A DNA stretch of 12,294 nucleotides from Lachnospiraceae bacterium (GCA_017437705.1 JAFRYJ010000156.1:1-12294); one strand, 5' to 3'; positions 6,871 through 12,294 are shown, numbered from the stretch's first letter. The notes: generated by a model from the letters alone, not told the origin. A program made the numbers and translations.

Positions 6871-6894
6871 AAAAAAGGGCCTTTCGGCCCTCTT
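6871..6894 (-). terminator. Intrinsic terminator after the Na/Pi cotransporter gene
   Basis: On the minus strand GGGCC-GAAA-GGCCC, flanked by AAAAGA and TTTTTT, forms a stem with a stable GNRA-type tetraloop and a long T tract. It lies about 20 nt past the stop codon at 6911. The flanks allow some termination in the plus direction too. Confidence 0.85.
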
Positions 6895-6910
6895 TTGAAT
6901 TTTTAATATA

Positions 6911-8539
6911 TTATGACAATGTTTCGTTAAGCGTATATGCAATATTTACGCTGTGGTCCGCGCACCTTTCCAGCTCCGTTACCAGCTCCGTAAAAATGAC
7001 GCCGGCCATGGGCTCGCATTCTGACTGCATGAACCTGTTCGTATGATTGTGAACAAGCTCCTCCTCCAGGCCGTCGACCTCATTCTCCAGAGCCTGCAGC
7101 TCTCCGAGCTTTGAATAATCCTCCTTCCCGAAGATCTCCAGCGCCAGGTCCATTTCCCGAAGCACCGTATCGGCCATGTGCTTAAGTTCCTCTATGGCCT
7201 TGTCGGAAAACTGCGCTTTTGTGGATGTCAACTCCTCCGTGAACTCGATTATGTTCTCGGCATGGTCCGAGATCCTTTCAATATCAGTGATGCAGATGGT
7301 CATCGCCGATACCTTTTTAAGCATGGCCGGATCGAGCTCCAGCGCCCGCAGCTCGCCCATGGCGTCGGTGATCTTCCGGCTCAGGATATCCACGGATTCC
7401 TCGCGTTCGCGGACATCATCGGCCCCGCTCAGGGACCGGCTGAAAAAGCAGTCCAGTGAATTCCGGAAATTCTCGAAGGATATGTGACCCATCCTTTCTA
7501 TCTCCCTGTGGGCCTGCTCCACCGCCAGCGCGGGAGCCATCTTCGAAAGGTTGAGCATGTATTTTACAGAGCGTTCCTCCGCCGTCCTGCTCTCGTCCTC
7601 CCTGACCGGAATGATCTTTTTCGACAGCGCGATTATCTGTTTCGTGAACGGCAGCAGTATCAGCACCGCCGCAATGGCGAAGATCGTATGGGTGTTTGCT
7701 ATCTGCCTGCCCACATCACCCGGCGACAGGGACTGGATAAGGTCCAGTATCTGCGGTATCAGGTTTATAAGAGCGATGATGATCACCGCCCTGAAGCAGT
7801 TGAACAGAAGATTCAGCACCGCCGTCCTCTTGCCGTTCCTGTTCGTCGTCAGGGACGCCAGGATATTGGGCATCACGGAGCCCACCGCCGCGCCGATGAT
7901 GATATAGACCGCCGTGCTGTAGGCCAGTATCCCCTCGATGGCGAAGGTCTGGGTAATAACTATGGATGACGACGAGCTCTGCAGCAGCGCCGTGAAGGCT
8001 ATTCCGAAAAGCACCGCCAGCACGGGATTGTCCAGGGCCGCGATAACGTCTTTGAAGCCCTCTGTGGCCGCCAGCGGAGCGATGGCCGTCTTCATGATGG
8101 AGATGCCGACGAACAGCATGCCGAAGCCCATCAGTATCTCGCCGATGTATTTTACAATACTCTTCTTGACGAAGAGATACATTATCACGCCGGCGAACAG
8201 CAGAAGCGGCGCGAAGGCACCGATGTCGAAGGCCGTGATCTGGGCCGTTACCGTGGTACCGATGTTTGCGCCCATGATGACGCCAATGGCCTGGCCCAGG
8301 TTGAGCATCCCCGCGTTAACAAAGCCGATGACCATGACATCCGTGGCCGATGAGCTCTGTATGAGGATCGTTATGGCGATACCCGTCAGCACCGCCGTTA
8401 TCTTGTTTTTCGTAGCCTTCTCCAGAATGCCCTGAAGCTTGTTGCCGCAGGCGTTCCGAAGGCCCGACGACATCATGGTCATACCCAGAAGGAAAAGGCT
8501 CACGCCCCCCAAAAGGGAAAAAACTTCCTTAAATGTCAT
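6911..8539 (-). CDS. Na/Pi cotransporter with C-terminal PhoU-like domain
   Basis: 542 residues, the usual length for NptA/YjbB-type sodium-dependent phosphate transporters of bacteria. The membrane half (about 1-310) contains the two inverted family repeats, each with a QSSS signature: QSSSATDV (61-68) and QSSSSSIVITQ (187-197), plus GANIGTTVTAQ (about 90-100) and GAAVGSVMPN. The C-terminal half (about 330-540) is helical and charged, like the PhoU domain thought to regulate transport in these fusions. It sits in the cell membrane and probably takes up phosphate with sodium, though export has been proposed for some homologues. AGGAG lies 7 nt before the ATG. It is a single gene with its own terminator and a long structured leader; no promoter is convincing. 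Confidence 0.9.
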   Translation of the reverse strand: MTFKEVFSLLGGVSLFLLGMTMMSSGLRNACGNKLQGILEKATKNKITAVLTGIAITILIQSSSATDVMVIGFVNAGMLNLGQAIGVIMGANIGTTVTAQITAFDIGAFAPLLLFAGVIMYLFVKKSIVKYIGEILMGFGMLFVGISIMKTAIAPLAATEGFKDVIAALDNPVLAVLFGIAFTALLQSSSSSIVITQTFAIEGILAYSTAVYIIIGAAVGSVMPNILASLTTNRNGKRTAVLNLLFNCFRAVIIIALINLIPQILDLIQSLSPGDVGRQIANTHTIFAIAAVLILLPFTKQIIALSKKIIPVREDESRTAEERSVKYMLNLSKMAPALAVEQAHREIERMGHISFENFRNSLDCFFSRSLSGADDVREREESVDILSRKITDAMGELRALELDPAMLKKVSAMTICITDIERISDHAENIIEFTEELTSTKAQFSDKAIEELKHMADTVLREMDLALEIFGKEDYSKLGELQALENEVDGLEEELVHNHTNRFMQSECEPMAGVIFTELVTELERCADHSVNIAYTLNETLS

Positions 8540-8573
8540 ATATCTTCTCCTGTAAAACAGCTGATCCCTGTTG

Positions 8574-8619
8574 CCGCGTGATGCCTGCTGGCACCCGGAA
8601 ACTTATGCCGCAGGCGCGG
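8574..8619 (-). promoter_or_regulatory. GC-rich stem-loop in the Na/Pi cotransporter leader
   Basis: Nested pairing can be drawn: CCGCG with CGCGG (8574-8578/8615-8619), CCTGC with GCAGG (8584-8588/8610-8614) and GGCA with TGCC (8590-8593/8606-8609), with a 5-nt bulge and a 12-nt loop. It lies 35 nt upstream of the ATG. It has no T tract, so it is not a simple terminator. The wider interval 8540-8812 is the divergent intergenic region and holds nothing else I can name apart from the plus-strand promoter. Confidence 0.4.
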
Positions 8620-8746
8620 GGACGCAGCGGGCTTTATGTTCCTGTCCGCCCTGCGATCCCCTGATACTAATATATTTCATTTTCCGCTGATATTCCATGG
8701 TGTTTCCCCAAAAAAGACAAAAGACCCGCTTTATTGCCATATACCA

Positions 8747-8775
8747 ATGAAATCTCCGCCGATTTTCTGTATAAT
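8747..8775 (+). promoter_or_regulatory. Promoter of the CFI-box repeat gene
   Basis: ATGAAA (8747-8752, 4/6 to the -35), a 17-bp spacer, and TATAAT (8770-8775, 6/6). The start would fall near 8782, about 30 nt before the chosen ATG. This rules against the longer reading frame from 8636, whose start lies upstream of the promoter. Confidence 0.65.
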
Positions 8776-8812
8776 TACATCATCCCGGAAAGCAGGCATC
8801 AGGAGGCAGGAC

Positions 8813-9391
8813 ATGGGAAAAAGGATAAAAAGCAAATGGAATCTTCACGACGGCCAGGATTATTACGATGAAAAAGGGCGAAAGATCGGCTATTCGAGGC
8901 CCAATCTCTCCGAAGGCTACGACTATTACGACAAAAAGGGCAGGAAGGTAGGATATTCGAAGCCCACCTTTTTCACTGAAGGGTACACGGTCTACGACAG
9001 CAAAGGCCGCAAACAGGGGAAAATGGAGCGTGATCTTTTCGACGGTTACGACATTTATGATGCAAAGGGCCGGAAGAAGGGAAAAAGCAGCCGCACCCTG
9101 GGCGGCGGCTTCGACACATATTTGAAGGATGATAAGGCATCAGGCAAAAAGCAGGGGTGCTATATAGCCACCTGCGTCTACGGCTCCTACGACAGCCCCG
9201 AGGTCATGACGCTCCGGCGTTTTCGTGACAGAAAACTTTTAAAGAGCGCTCCCGGGCGGGTGTTCGTCAGGCTATATTACCGTCTGAGCCCCGTTCTCGT
9301 CAGGCGTTTCGGCAGCCGGCGCACCTTCCGGTCATTTTTCCGGAGCATGCTCGATCCCTTGGTGAAAAGGCTGCGCACCCGCGGTTTCTGA
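8813..9391 (+). CDS. CFI-box-type C-terminal domain protein with 22-residue repeats
   Basis: 192 residues. The ATG at 8813 is preceded by AGGAGG (8801-8806) with a 6-nt gap, so I prefer it to the upstream in-frame ATG at 8636. Residues 13-100 are four tandem 22-residue repeats with consensus (D/E)-G-Y-D-x-Y-D-x-K-G-R-K-x-G-x-S; a degenerate fifth half-unit follows. The C-terminal part (about 115-192) starts GCYIATCVYGSYDSPEV and continues with LRRFRDRKL and YYRLSPVLVRRFG. It matches the small C-terminal domain found in many clostridial proteins and, as I recall, called the CFI-box. The biochemical role is not known. No signal peptide or membrane helix is seen, so it is probably cytoplasmic, and it is strongly basic. 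It is the only plus-strand gene and is monocistronic. Confidence 0.8.
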   Translation: MGKRIKSKWNLHDGQDYYDEKGRKIGYSRPNLSEGYDYYDKKGRKVGYSKPTFFTEGYTVYDSKGRKQGKMERDLFDGYDIYDAKGRKKGKSSRTLGGGFDTYLKDDKASGKKQGCYIATCVYGSYDSPEVMTLRRFRDRKLLKSAPGRVFVRLYYRLSPVLVRRFGSRRTFRSFFRSMLDPLVKRLRTRGF

Positions 9392-9423
9392 CCCTGCCGA
9401 ATAAAGATCCGTTAAAAAGATTT

Positions 9424-9467
9424 AACCGCTGAAACCCCTGTAAGATCAGGGGCTCCGGCGGTTTTTT
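9424..9467 (+). terminator. Intrinsic terminator after the CFI-box repeat gene
   Basis: AACCGC pairs with GCGGTT, and inside it CCCCTG pairs with CAGGGG around TAAGAT; a T6 run follows (9462-9467). It lies 33 nt past the stop codon. On the minus strand the hairpin is followed by CTTTTTAAC, so it may also end transcription from the phosphatase-like gene, for which I see no other terminator. Confidence 0.85.
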
Positions 9468-9548
9468 ATCGACATGTTTTGTCCTGTAAACCAGACTTTA
9501 TTTTGTTTTAATACTCCCGGCACTCCTGCATTGATCTTCCCGCTGTCA

Positions 9549-10118
9549 TCAGTCTCCGTACAGCAGCTGCAGGGACGATTCCGTAACATCAAACTCAATA
9601 TAACGGCAGTTGTTGACGTGAAGCTTTCCGGACCAGATGTACCCTCCGGCCCTGCCGTACTTCAGCAGACAAATGATAAACTGCATCAGCGTATTGCTGG
9701 TCACGATGGCCACCGTCCTGCCGGGATAGGCCGTGCCGAGCCCGCCGATAAAATCGATGGCAGTCTGCGCCCGCTCCCAGCCATTATCTCCGTTATATTT
9801 ATCCTTCAGGATCAGCGGATCCTCACATGTGGCGCGTTTGATATCCATCGTAAAAGGAAGGTTCTCCAGATCTCCGAAAAAGATCTCGTTGAATATCGGC
9901 AGCGTCACATGCGCATACGTCTCCGGGAACAGGATCTCCGCCGTAGCGATCGCACGCTTCAGCGCCGATGACATAACGACATCCGGCTTCAGCTCATCCG
10001 CAAGGCCGGCTTCTGCCGCCTGCTGCCTTCCCTTATCCGAGAGCGGTGCGTCTGTTCCGATAATGTGAGCCACATTTGCTTCCGATTCCGCATGGCGGAT
10101 CAGGTATACTTTTGTCAT
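9549..10118 (-). CDS. Histidine phosphatase (phosphoglycerate mutase-like) family protein
   Basis: 189 residues from the chosen start. The N-terminus VYLIRHAESEANVA carries the RH(G/A)E signature: His9 would be the phosphorylated residue, Arg8 a phosphate ligand. SSALKRAIATAEIL (Arg55) and FNEIFFGDLE (Glu78) match the next conserved blocks. The C-terminal block that normally reads VSHG reads IVTSNTLMQF (about 138-145), so the second catalytic His appears to be Ser141 or Asn142. Activity on small phosphomonoesters is therefore doubtful. I chose ATG 10116-10118 because MTKVYLIRHAE is the usual family start and GGGGG lies 6 nt upstream; an in-frame ATG at 10137-10139, with GGAG 5 nt upstream, is the alternative. 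Monocistronic; substrate unknown. Confidence 0.85.
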   Translation of the reverse strand: MTKVYLIRHAESEANVAHIIGTDAPLSDKGRQQAAEAGLADELKPDVVMSSALKRAIATAEILFPETYAHVTLPIFNEIFFGDLENLPFTMDIKRATCEDPLILKDKYNGDNGWERAQTAIDFIGGLGTAYPGRTVAIVTSNTLMQFIICLLKYGRAGGYIWSGKLHVNNCRYIEFDVTESSLQLLYGD

Positions 10119-10149
10119 GATACGCCCCCTTCCGTTCATATGATCTCCG

Positions 10150-10169
10150 GACCTTTATCATCAAAGGTC
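10150..10169 (-). promoter_or_regulatory. Hairpin in the phosphatase-like gene leader
   Basis: GACCTTT (10150-10156) and AAAGGTC (10163-10169) form a perfect 7-bp stem around a 6-nt loop, just upstream of the GGAG for the alternative start. With no T tract it is not a terminator; it could affect translation or mRNA stability. A further stem (GGCTCCGG with CCGGAAGCC) lies about 10190-10228. Confidence 0.4.
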
Positions 10170-10246
10170 ACCGCAGTGATATGGCCATGGCTTCCGGTCG
10201 TTTTTCCATCATACGTATGCCGGAGCCCCTTTCTTTTTGAATCATT

Positions 10247-10275
10247 ATTTTACCCGAAACATTTTACGGACACAA
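10247..10275 (-). promoter_or_regulatory. Candidate promoter of the phosphatase-like gene
   Basis: On the minus strand TTGTGT (10270-10275; 3/6), a 17-bp spacer, and TAAAAT (10247-10252; 5/6). It lies just past the tRNA-Thr terminator, as expected for a separate unit, and gives a leader of about 120 nt. Confidence 0.45.
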
Positions 10276-10285
10276 TACAATGACA

Positions 10286-10319
10286 ACAGCAAAAAAGCAA
10301 CGCATAATGCGTTGCTTTA
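10286..10319 (-). terminator. Intrinsic terminator after tRNA-Thr
   Basis: On the minus strand AAAGCAACGCAT and ATGCGTTGCTTT pair perfectly (12 bp), followed by a T run. A smaller stem AGACAG/CTGTCT (about 10323-10340) lies between it and the tRNA 3' end and may help tRNA maturation. Confidence 0.9.
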
Positions 10320-10343
10320 ATAAGACAGACTTTTCTGTCTGAA

Positions 10344-10416
10344 AGCTGGTGAGGGGATTTGAACCCCTGACCCCTTCATTACGAGTGAAGTGCGCTACCG
10401 ACTGTGCCACACCAGC
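10344..10416 (-). tRNA. tRNA-Thr (anticodon CGT)
   Basis: 73 nt with a full cloverleaf: acceptor GCTGGTG/CACCAGC with discriminator T, D arm GCAC/GCGC with one A-C mismatch, anticodon stem CTTCA/TGAAG around CTCGTAA (CGT, reads ACG), and T arm AGGGG/CCCCT with TTCAAAT. CCA is not encoded. It is flanked by its own promoter and terminator. Confidence 0.95.
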
Positions 10417-10426
10417 GTGCTTGAAT

Positions 10427-10455
10427 AATATACTATAATGCTTTTTCTTTGTCAA
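10427..10455 (-). promoter_or_regulatory. Near-consensus promoter of tRNA-Thr
   Basis: On the minus strand TTGACA (10450-10455; 6/6), exactly 17 bp, then TATATT (10427-10432; 5/6). Transcription would start only a few bases before the mature tRNA 5' end at 10416. Confidence 0.85.
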
Positions 10456-10480
10456 ACAAAACCTTCAGATATCAAAGCAG

Positions 10481-10511
10481 AGGCATGCTCTTTTCGGGAG
10501 CATGCCTTTTT
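10481..10511. terminator. Hairpin between nagB and tRNA-Thr, probable terminator
   Basis: AGGCATGCTC (10481-10490) and GAGCATGCCT (10498-10507) form a 10-bp stem. The good T run (TTTTT) is on the plus-strand side; in the minus direction, that of nagB, the 3' flank is CTGCTTTG, a poor tract. It starts just past the nagB stop codon, so terminating nagB is its likely job, perhaps with cofactor help. Confidence 0.55.
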
Positions 10512-10513
10512 AA

Positions 10514-11236
10514 TTATCCGTAATATGCTTCTGCATCAGCGATGATCGTTACGTTCGGATGGAATTTCAGGATCGATACAGGCACTGACGGCTTAACGTC
10601 GCCGTAGATGCAGTTCATAAGAGCCTCGTGCTTGTTTTTGCCGCTTACTATGGCAAGTATCTTCTTCGCCCTCATGATGGTCCCGATACCCACCGTTACG
10701 GCACTGTCGGGCACCTGGTCGATGGAATCGAAAAATCTCGCATTCACCTGCCTGGTATCCTCGTGGAGCCGTACAACATGTGTGTCGTCCGAGAAATAAT
10801 CGTCCGGCTCGTTAAAGCCTATATGACCGTTTACGCCAAGACCCAGGATAAGAAGGTCGATGCCCGTGCTGGTCTTTATTTTACGTTCGTAGCTTTCTGC
10901 CGAAATATTGGGTTCCGACGTATAGCCCTTGGGGATATTGATGTTGGCCTCGTCGATGTTTATAAGATCGCAGAGGGTGTGCTTCATATAATAATGGGTG
11001 CTGTGCTCGTCCGTATCGGGAATTCCGATGTATTCGTCCAGACAGAAGATACGCACATCGGAGAAATCCAGCTTCCCCTCCCTGCAGTTTTCCACAAGCA
11101 GCTTGTAAAGCCCCCTGGGCGTCGAGCCTATGGGCAGTGCAATTATCGAATCCTTTTTGCTGTTTATCTGATCTATGACGATGTCGGCAGCCTTCAGGCT
11201 CATCTCGTCGTAATCGGCAACTGGTATTATCTTCAT
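10514..11236 (-). CDS. nagB: Glucosamine-6-phosphate deaminase
   Basis: 240 residues, typical of Gram-positive NagB. It converts glucosamine 6-phosphate to fructose 6-phosphate and ammonia in the cytoplasm, feeding amino sugars from chitin, mucin or recycled peptidoglycan into glycolysis. Family blocks are intact: ALPIGSTPRGLY (about 33-44, phosphate binding), CLDEYIG (Asp67, general base position), LGVNGHIGFNEP (His138, Glu143) and VTVGIGTIMRAKKILAIVSG. The residue equivalent to E. coli Asp141 is Asn136, as I recall for B. subtilis-type enzymes, so it is not a defect. AAAGGA lies 10 nt before the ATG. No nagA is next to it. It lies about 100 bp after the XRE gene in the same direction, and no clear promoter is seen in the gap, so the two may be co-transcribed. 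Confidence 0.95.
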   Translation of the reverse strand: MKIIPVADYDEMSLKAADIVIDQINSKKDSIIALPIGSTPRGLYKLLVENCREGKLDFSDVRIFCLDEYIGIPDTDEHSTHYYMKHTLCDLINIDEANINIPKGYTSEPNISAESYERKIKTSTGIDLLILGLGVNGHIGFNEPDDYFSDDTHVVRLHEDTRQVNARFFDSIDQVPDSAVTVGIGTIMRAKKILAIVSGKNKHEALMNCIYGDVKPSVPVSILKFHPNVTIIADAEAYYG

Positions 11237-11293
11237 TTCACTCGTATCCTTTTCCGCCGCAAGACTTCACCATGTCGCGTCTTCCGGAACTAA

Positions 11294-11300
11294 AAATCCA
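11294..11300. promoter_or_regulatory. AAATCCA box upstream of nagB
   Basis: AAATCCA here repeats the arm of the inverted repeat found before the XRE gene (11606-11630). It lies about 60 nt upstream of the nagB start. A 7-mer can recur by chance, so this is only a hint of a shared regulator. Confidence 0.25.
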
Positions 11301-11336
11301 ACAACTTACGGTTTGGGGATATGCAGGATGAAAGAA

Positions 11337-11567
11337 TTATTTTCTGGTCAGTTTGACATCGAACCTGTAGCCCATGGCGTCTGTCATTTTTATAAGGCAT
11401 TCCAATGTGGGATTATGCTTACCGCTTTCGAACCTTGCAAGACTGCTGCGGCTGATTCCTGCTGCCTCTGACACCTCTTCCTGTGTCATTTTCCTGGACT
11501 TTCTGCTTTTCTGATACTTGCGAGAGATCTCCTCAACGGTCCTTGCAATAACATCCGGTTCTACCAT
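11337..11567 (-). CDS. XRE-family helix-turn-helix regulator
   Basis: 76 residues. Residues about 17-70 form an HTH_3 (Cro/C1-type) domain: MTQEEVSEAAGISRSSLARF (27-46) is the two-helix DNA-binding motif, then the conserved ESGKHNPTLECLIKMTDAMG. The short C-terminal strand YRFDVKLTRK is like that of HigA-type antitoxins. No toxin-sized partner frame is adjacent on either side, so it is either an orphan antitoxin-like protein or a stand-alone repressor. GGAG lies 9 nt before the ATG. It is transcribed toward nagB and is a candidate regulator of itself and of nagB. Targets are inference. Confidence 0.85.
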   Translation of the reverse strand: MVEPDVIARTVEEISRKYQKSRKSRKMTQEEVSEAAGISRSSLARFESGKHNPTLECLIKMTDAMGYRFDVKLTRK

Positions 11568-11605
11568 CTTCCATTTCTCCTGTTCTATTGATTATATCGT
11601 ATATG

Positions 11606-11630
11606 TGGATTTTTTGAAACAAGAAATCCA
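11606..11630. repeat. Inverted repeat in the XRE leader, candidate operator
   Basis: TGGATTT (11606-11612) and AAATCCA (11624-11630) are inverted copies 11 bp apart, just downstream of the XRE promoter. Flanking it, ATTGATTATA occurs twice as a direct repeat (11587-11596 and 11630-11639), 43 bp apart, about four helical turns; each copy reads as TATAAT on the minus strand. Confidence 0.5.
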
Positions 11631-11638
11631 TTGATTAT

Positions 11639-11666
11639 AGTATACATCAAATATATAATATTGCAA
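11639..11666 (-). promoter_or_regulatory. Promoter of the XRE gene
   Basis: On the minus strand TTGCAA (11661-11666; 5/6), a 16-bp spacer, and TATACT (11639-11644; 5/6). The leader would be about 65 nt and includes the inverted repeat. A second TATAAT lies closer (11591-11596) but without a good -35. From 11667 to 11807 I see only AT-rich sequence and a small CGGC/GCCG stem, and no gene. Confidence 0.65.
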
Positions 11667-11807
11667 CTCTTATTTAATTATTTCCATAAAAACCCATGGG
11701 GTATTATGAACTATCTATGATACATGAACATCGTTTTGCCAAAACATCGGCGTGATGCCGCCGCGCATGCAATAAATGATACCGTCAGACAGCTTTCTTA
11801 AAAACGC

Positions 11808-11843
11808 AAAAAACCTGCTTCACTTCTGTGAAACAGGTTTTTT
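11808..11843 (-). terminator. Intrinsic terminator of the rRNA-tRNA operon
   Basis: On the minus strand AAAAAACCTG.TTCAC pairs with GTGAA.CAGGTTTTTT (one mismatch, AGAA loop), giving a long stem that ends in T6. It lies a few nt after the tRNA-Cys 3' end. Symmetric A and T flanks mean it could work both ways. Confidence 0.9.
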
Positions 11844-11847
11844 AAAG

Positions 11848-11919
11848 AGGCGCAGACCGGATTTGAACCGGTGCATCAGGGTGTTGCAGACCCACGCCTT
11901 ACCGCTTGGCTACTGCGCC
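11848..11919 (-). tRNA. tRNA-Cys (anticodon GCA)
   Basis: 72 nt: acceptor GGCGCAG/CTGCGCC with discriminator T (usual for Cys), D arm GCC/GGC, anticodon loop CTGCAAC (GCA) on stem TGGGT/ACCCT with a T-T mismatch at the outer pair, and T arm ACCGG/CCGGT. No encoded CCA. It is last in the operon, 3 nt after tRNA-Glu. Confidence 0.95.
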
Positions 11920-11922
11920 TTA

Positions 11923-11994
11923 TGACCCCGACGGGAATTGAACCCATGTTACCGCCGTGAAAGGGCGATGTCTTAACCTCTTGACCACGGGGCC
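11923..11994 (-). tRNA. tRNA-Glu (anticodon TTC)
   Basis: 72 nt: acceptor GGCCCCG/CGGGGTC with a G-T wobble at pair 2 and discriminator A, the TTC anticodon in a CTTTCAC loop on stem TCGCC/GGCGG, and T arm TGGGT with TTCAATT and CCCG. No encoded CCA. Confidence 0.95.
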
Positions 11995-12139
11995 TTCGTC
12001 GAAGTCCGCTTCGCTTTGCTCCCGCCATGTATACATGACGCTCGCCCCGCTCCGCGGCTTCTCCTCTGCGGACGAAATGAGATTTCGTCCGGTACGGGAT
12101 AGATTTCCCGTCATTTAATTATAGCAGATGTTTCTGCAG
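11995..12139 (-). repeat. GC-rich multi-hairpin spacer between tRNA-Asn and tRNA-Glu
   Basis: This 145-nt spacer is far longer than the 3-nt Glu-Cys gap and packed with inverted repeats: GGACGAAAT/ATTTCGTCC (12070-12090), ACGGGA/TCCCGT (about 12094-12111), CATGTATACATG (12026-12037) and GCAGA/TCTGC (about 12124-12137). It may be an inserted palindromic repeat of REP/MITE type, or RNA-processing structure. Family membership cannot be judged without the genome. Confidence 0.5.
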
Positions 12140-12212
12140 CTCCCCCAGTTGGACTCGAACCAACGACACCACGGTTAACAGCCGTGTGCTCTACCGATTG
12201 AGCTATGGAGGA
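12140..12212 (-). tRNA. tRNA-Asn (anticodon GTT)
   Basis: 73 nt: acceptor TCCTCCA/TGGGGGA with one T-G wobble and discriminator G, D arm GCTC/GAGC, anticodon stem CACGG/CCGTG around CTGTTAA (GTT), and T arm GTTGG/CCAAC with TTCGAGT. No encoded CCA. It is the first tRNA after the 23S rRNA, 61 nt from its 3' end. Confidence 0.95.
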
Positions 12213-12273
12213 TCATTGAGGCACCCTCAAAACTACATATTGAATTACTCTTACATCTCAAGATCTTACAAAA

Positions 12274-12294
12274 GGTTAAGCCCTCGACCTATTA
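12274..12294 (-). rRNA. 23S rRNA 3' end (partial)
   Basis: The minus strand from the window edge reads TAATAGGTCGAGGGCTTAACC, the well-conserved 3' terminus of Firmicute 23S rRNA (compare the TAATCGGTCGAGGACTTAACC end in Bacillus). The rest lies outside the window. The 61 nt between it and tRNA-Asn contain no 5S rRNA. Confidence 0.85.

Noticed and set aside
8636..8812. Longer start for the CFI-box gene (ATG at 8636)
   Set aside because: The extension lies upstream of the TATAAT promoter, has no ribosome binding site and a non-coding look; the ATG at 8813 has AGGAGG at good spacing.
10119..10139. Seven-residue N-terminal extension of the phosphatase-like protein
   Set aside because: A GGAG precedes the upstream ATG, so it is possible, but the inner ATG has GGGGG at good spacing and starts at the conserved family N-terminus.
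10264..10455. 63-codon minus-strand open frame
   Set aside because: It spans tRNA-Thr, its promoter and its terminator; it is a by-product of the tRNA gene.
10691..10830. Defective NagB because the E. coli Asp141 position is Asn
   Set aside because: As I recall, Asn at this position is usual in Gram-positive NagB, and the other catalytic blocks are intact.
11237..11807. Toxin-antitoxin pair around the XRE gene
   Set aside because: The regulator resembles HigA-type antitoxins, but no toxin-sized frame is adjacent; the next gene is nagB.
11920..12114. 64-codon minus-strand open frame
   Set aside because: It crosses tRNA-Glu and the hairpin spacer and has no coding support.

Overview
The window looks like chromosomal DNA of a Gram-positive Firmicute, most likely a Lachnospiraceae-type gut or rumen clostridium. 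The clues are moderate GC, AGGAGG-type ribosome binding sites, DUF4214 surface proteins, a lipoprotein with E/T-rich and TQAPQ-rich stretches, a CFI-box-type protein, a Na/Pi-cotransporter fused to a PhoU-like domain, and a 23S rRNA 3' end with tRNA genes that lack encoded CCA. The family-level call is inference. Nearly every gene is on the minus strand; the exception is the CFI-box gene near 9 kb.

Layout from right to left, in the minus-strand direction of transcription: the last 21 bases of a 23S rRNA (12274-12294) lead into tRNA-Asn, tRNA-Glu and tRNA-Cys and a terminator, with no 5S rRNA between them. A small XRE regulator with a good promoter follows, then nagB (glucosamine-6-phosphate deaminase), a hairpin, tRNA-Thr(CGT) with its own near-consensus promoter and terminator, and a histidine-phosphatase-fold protein whose second catalytic His appears to be replaced. 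The plus-strand CFI-box repeat protein diverges from a NptA-like Na/Pi cotransporter.

The centre of interest is 157-6762. Two paralogous exported proteins each have a signal peptide, a very acidic linker of about 160-170 residues and six DUF4214 repeats, but end in different catalytic domains: an Amidase_2 peptidoglycan amidase (4447-6762, its own promoter and terminator) and a transglutaminase-like Cys-His-Asp domain (2067-4217). The second one heads a compact operon with a lipoprotein (1198-2046) and a membrane O-acyltransferase (157-1197). The lipoprotein stop codon and acyltransferase start codon abut as TAAATG. Together these genes suggest a cell-envelope module: two repeat-scaffold wall enzymes, a lipid-anchored partner, and an enzyme that O-acylates a surface polymer. 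Acyltransferase and amidase chemistry follow from known families. The idea that they act together is inference.

At the left edge a minus-strand gene may begin at about base 16 behind a strong Shine-Dalgarno sequence, with an 11-bp perfect inverted repeat over its presumed promoter. Regulatory structure is plentiful: clear intrinsic terminators, several sigma-A-like promoters, a 9-bp inverted repeat spanning the start region of the amidase gene, and GC-rich structured leaders before the transglutaminase-like and Na/Pi genes. No CRISPR array, insertion sequence or phage gene was seen.
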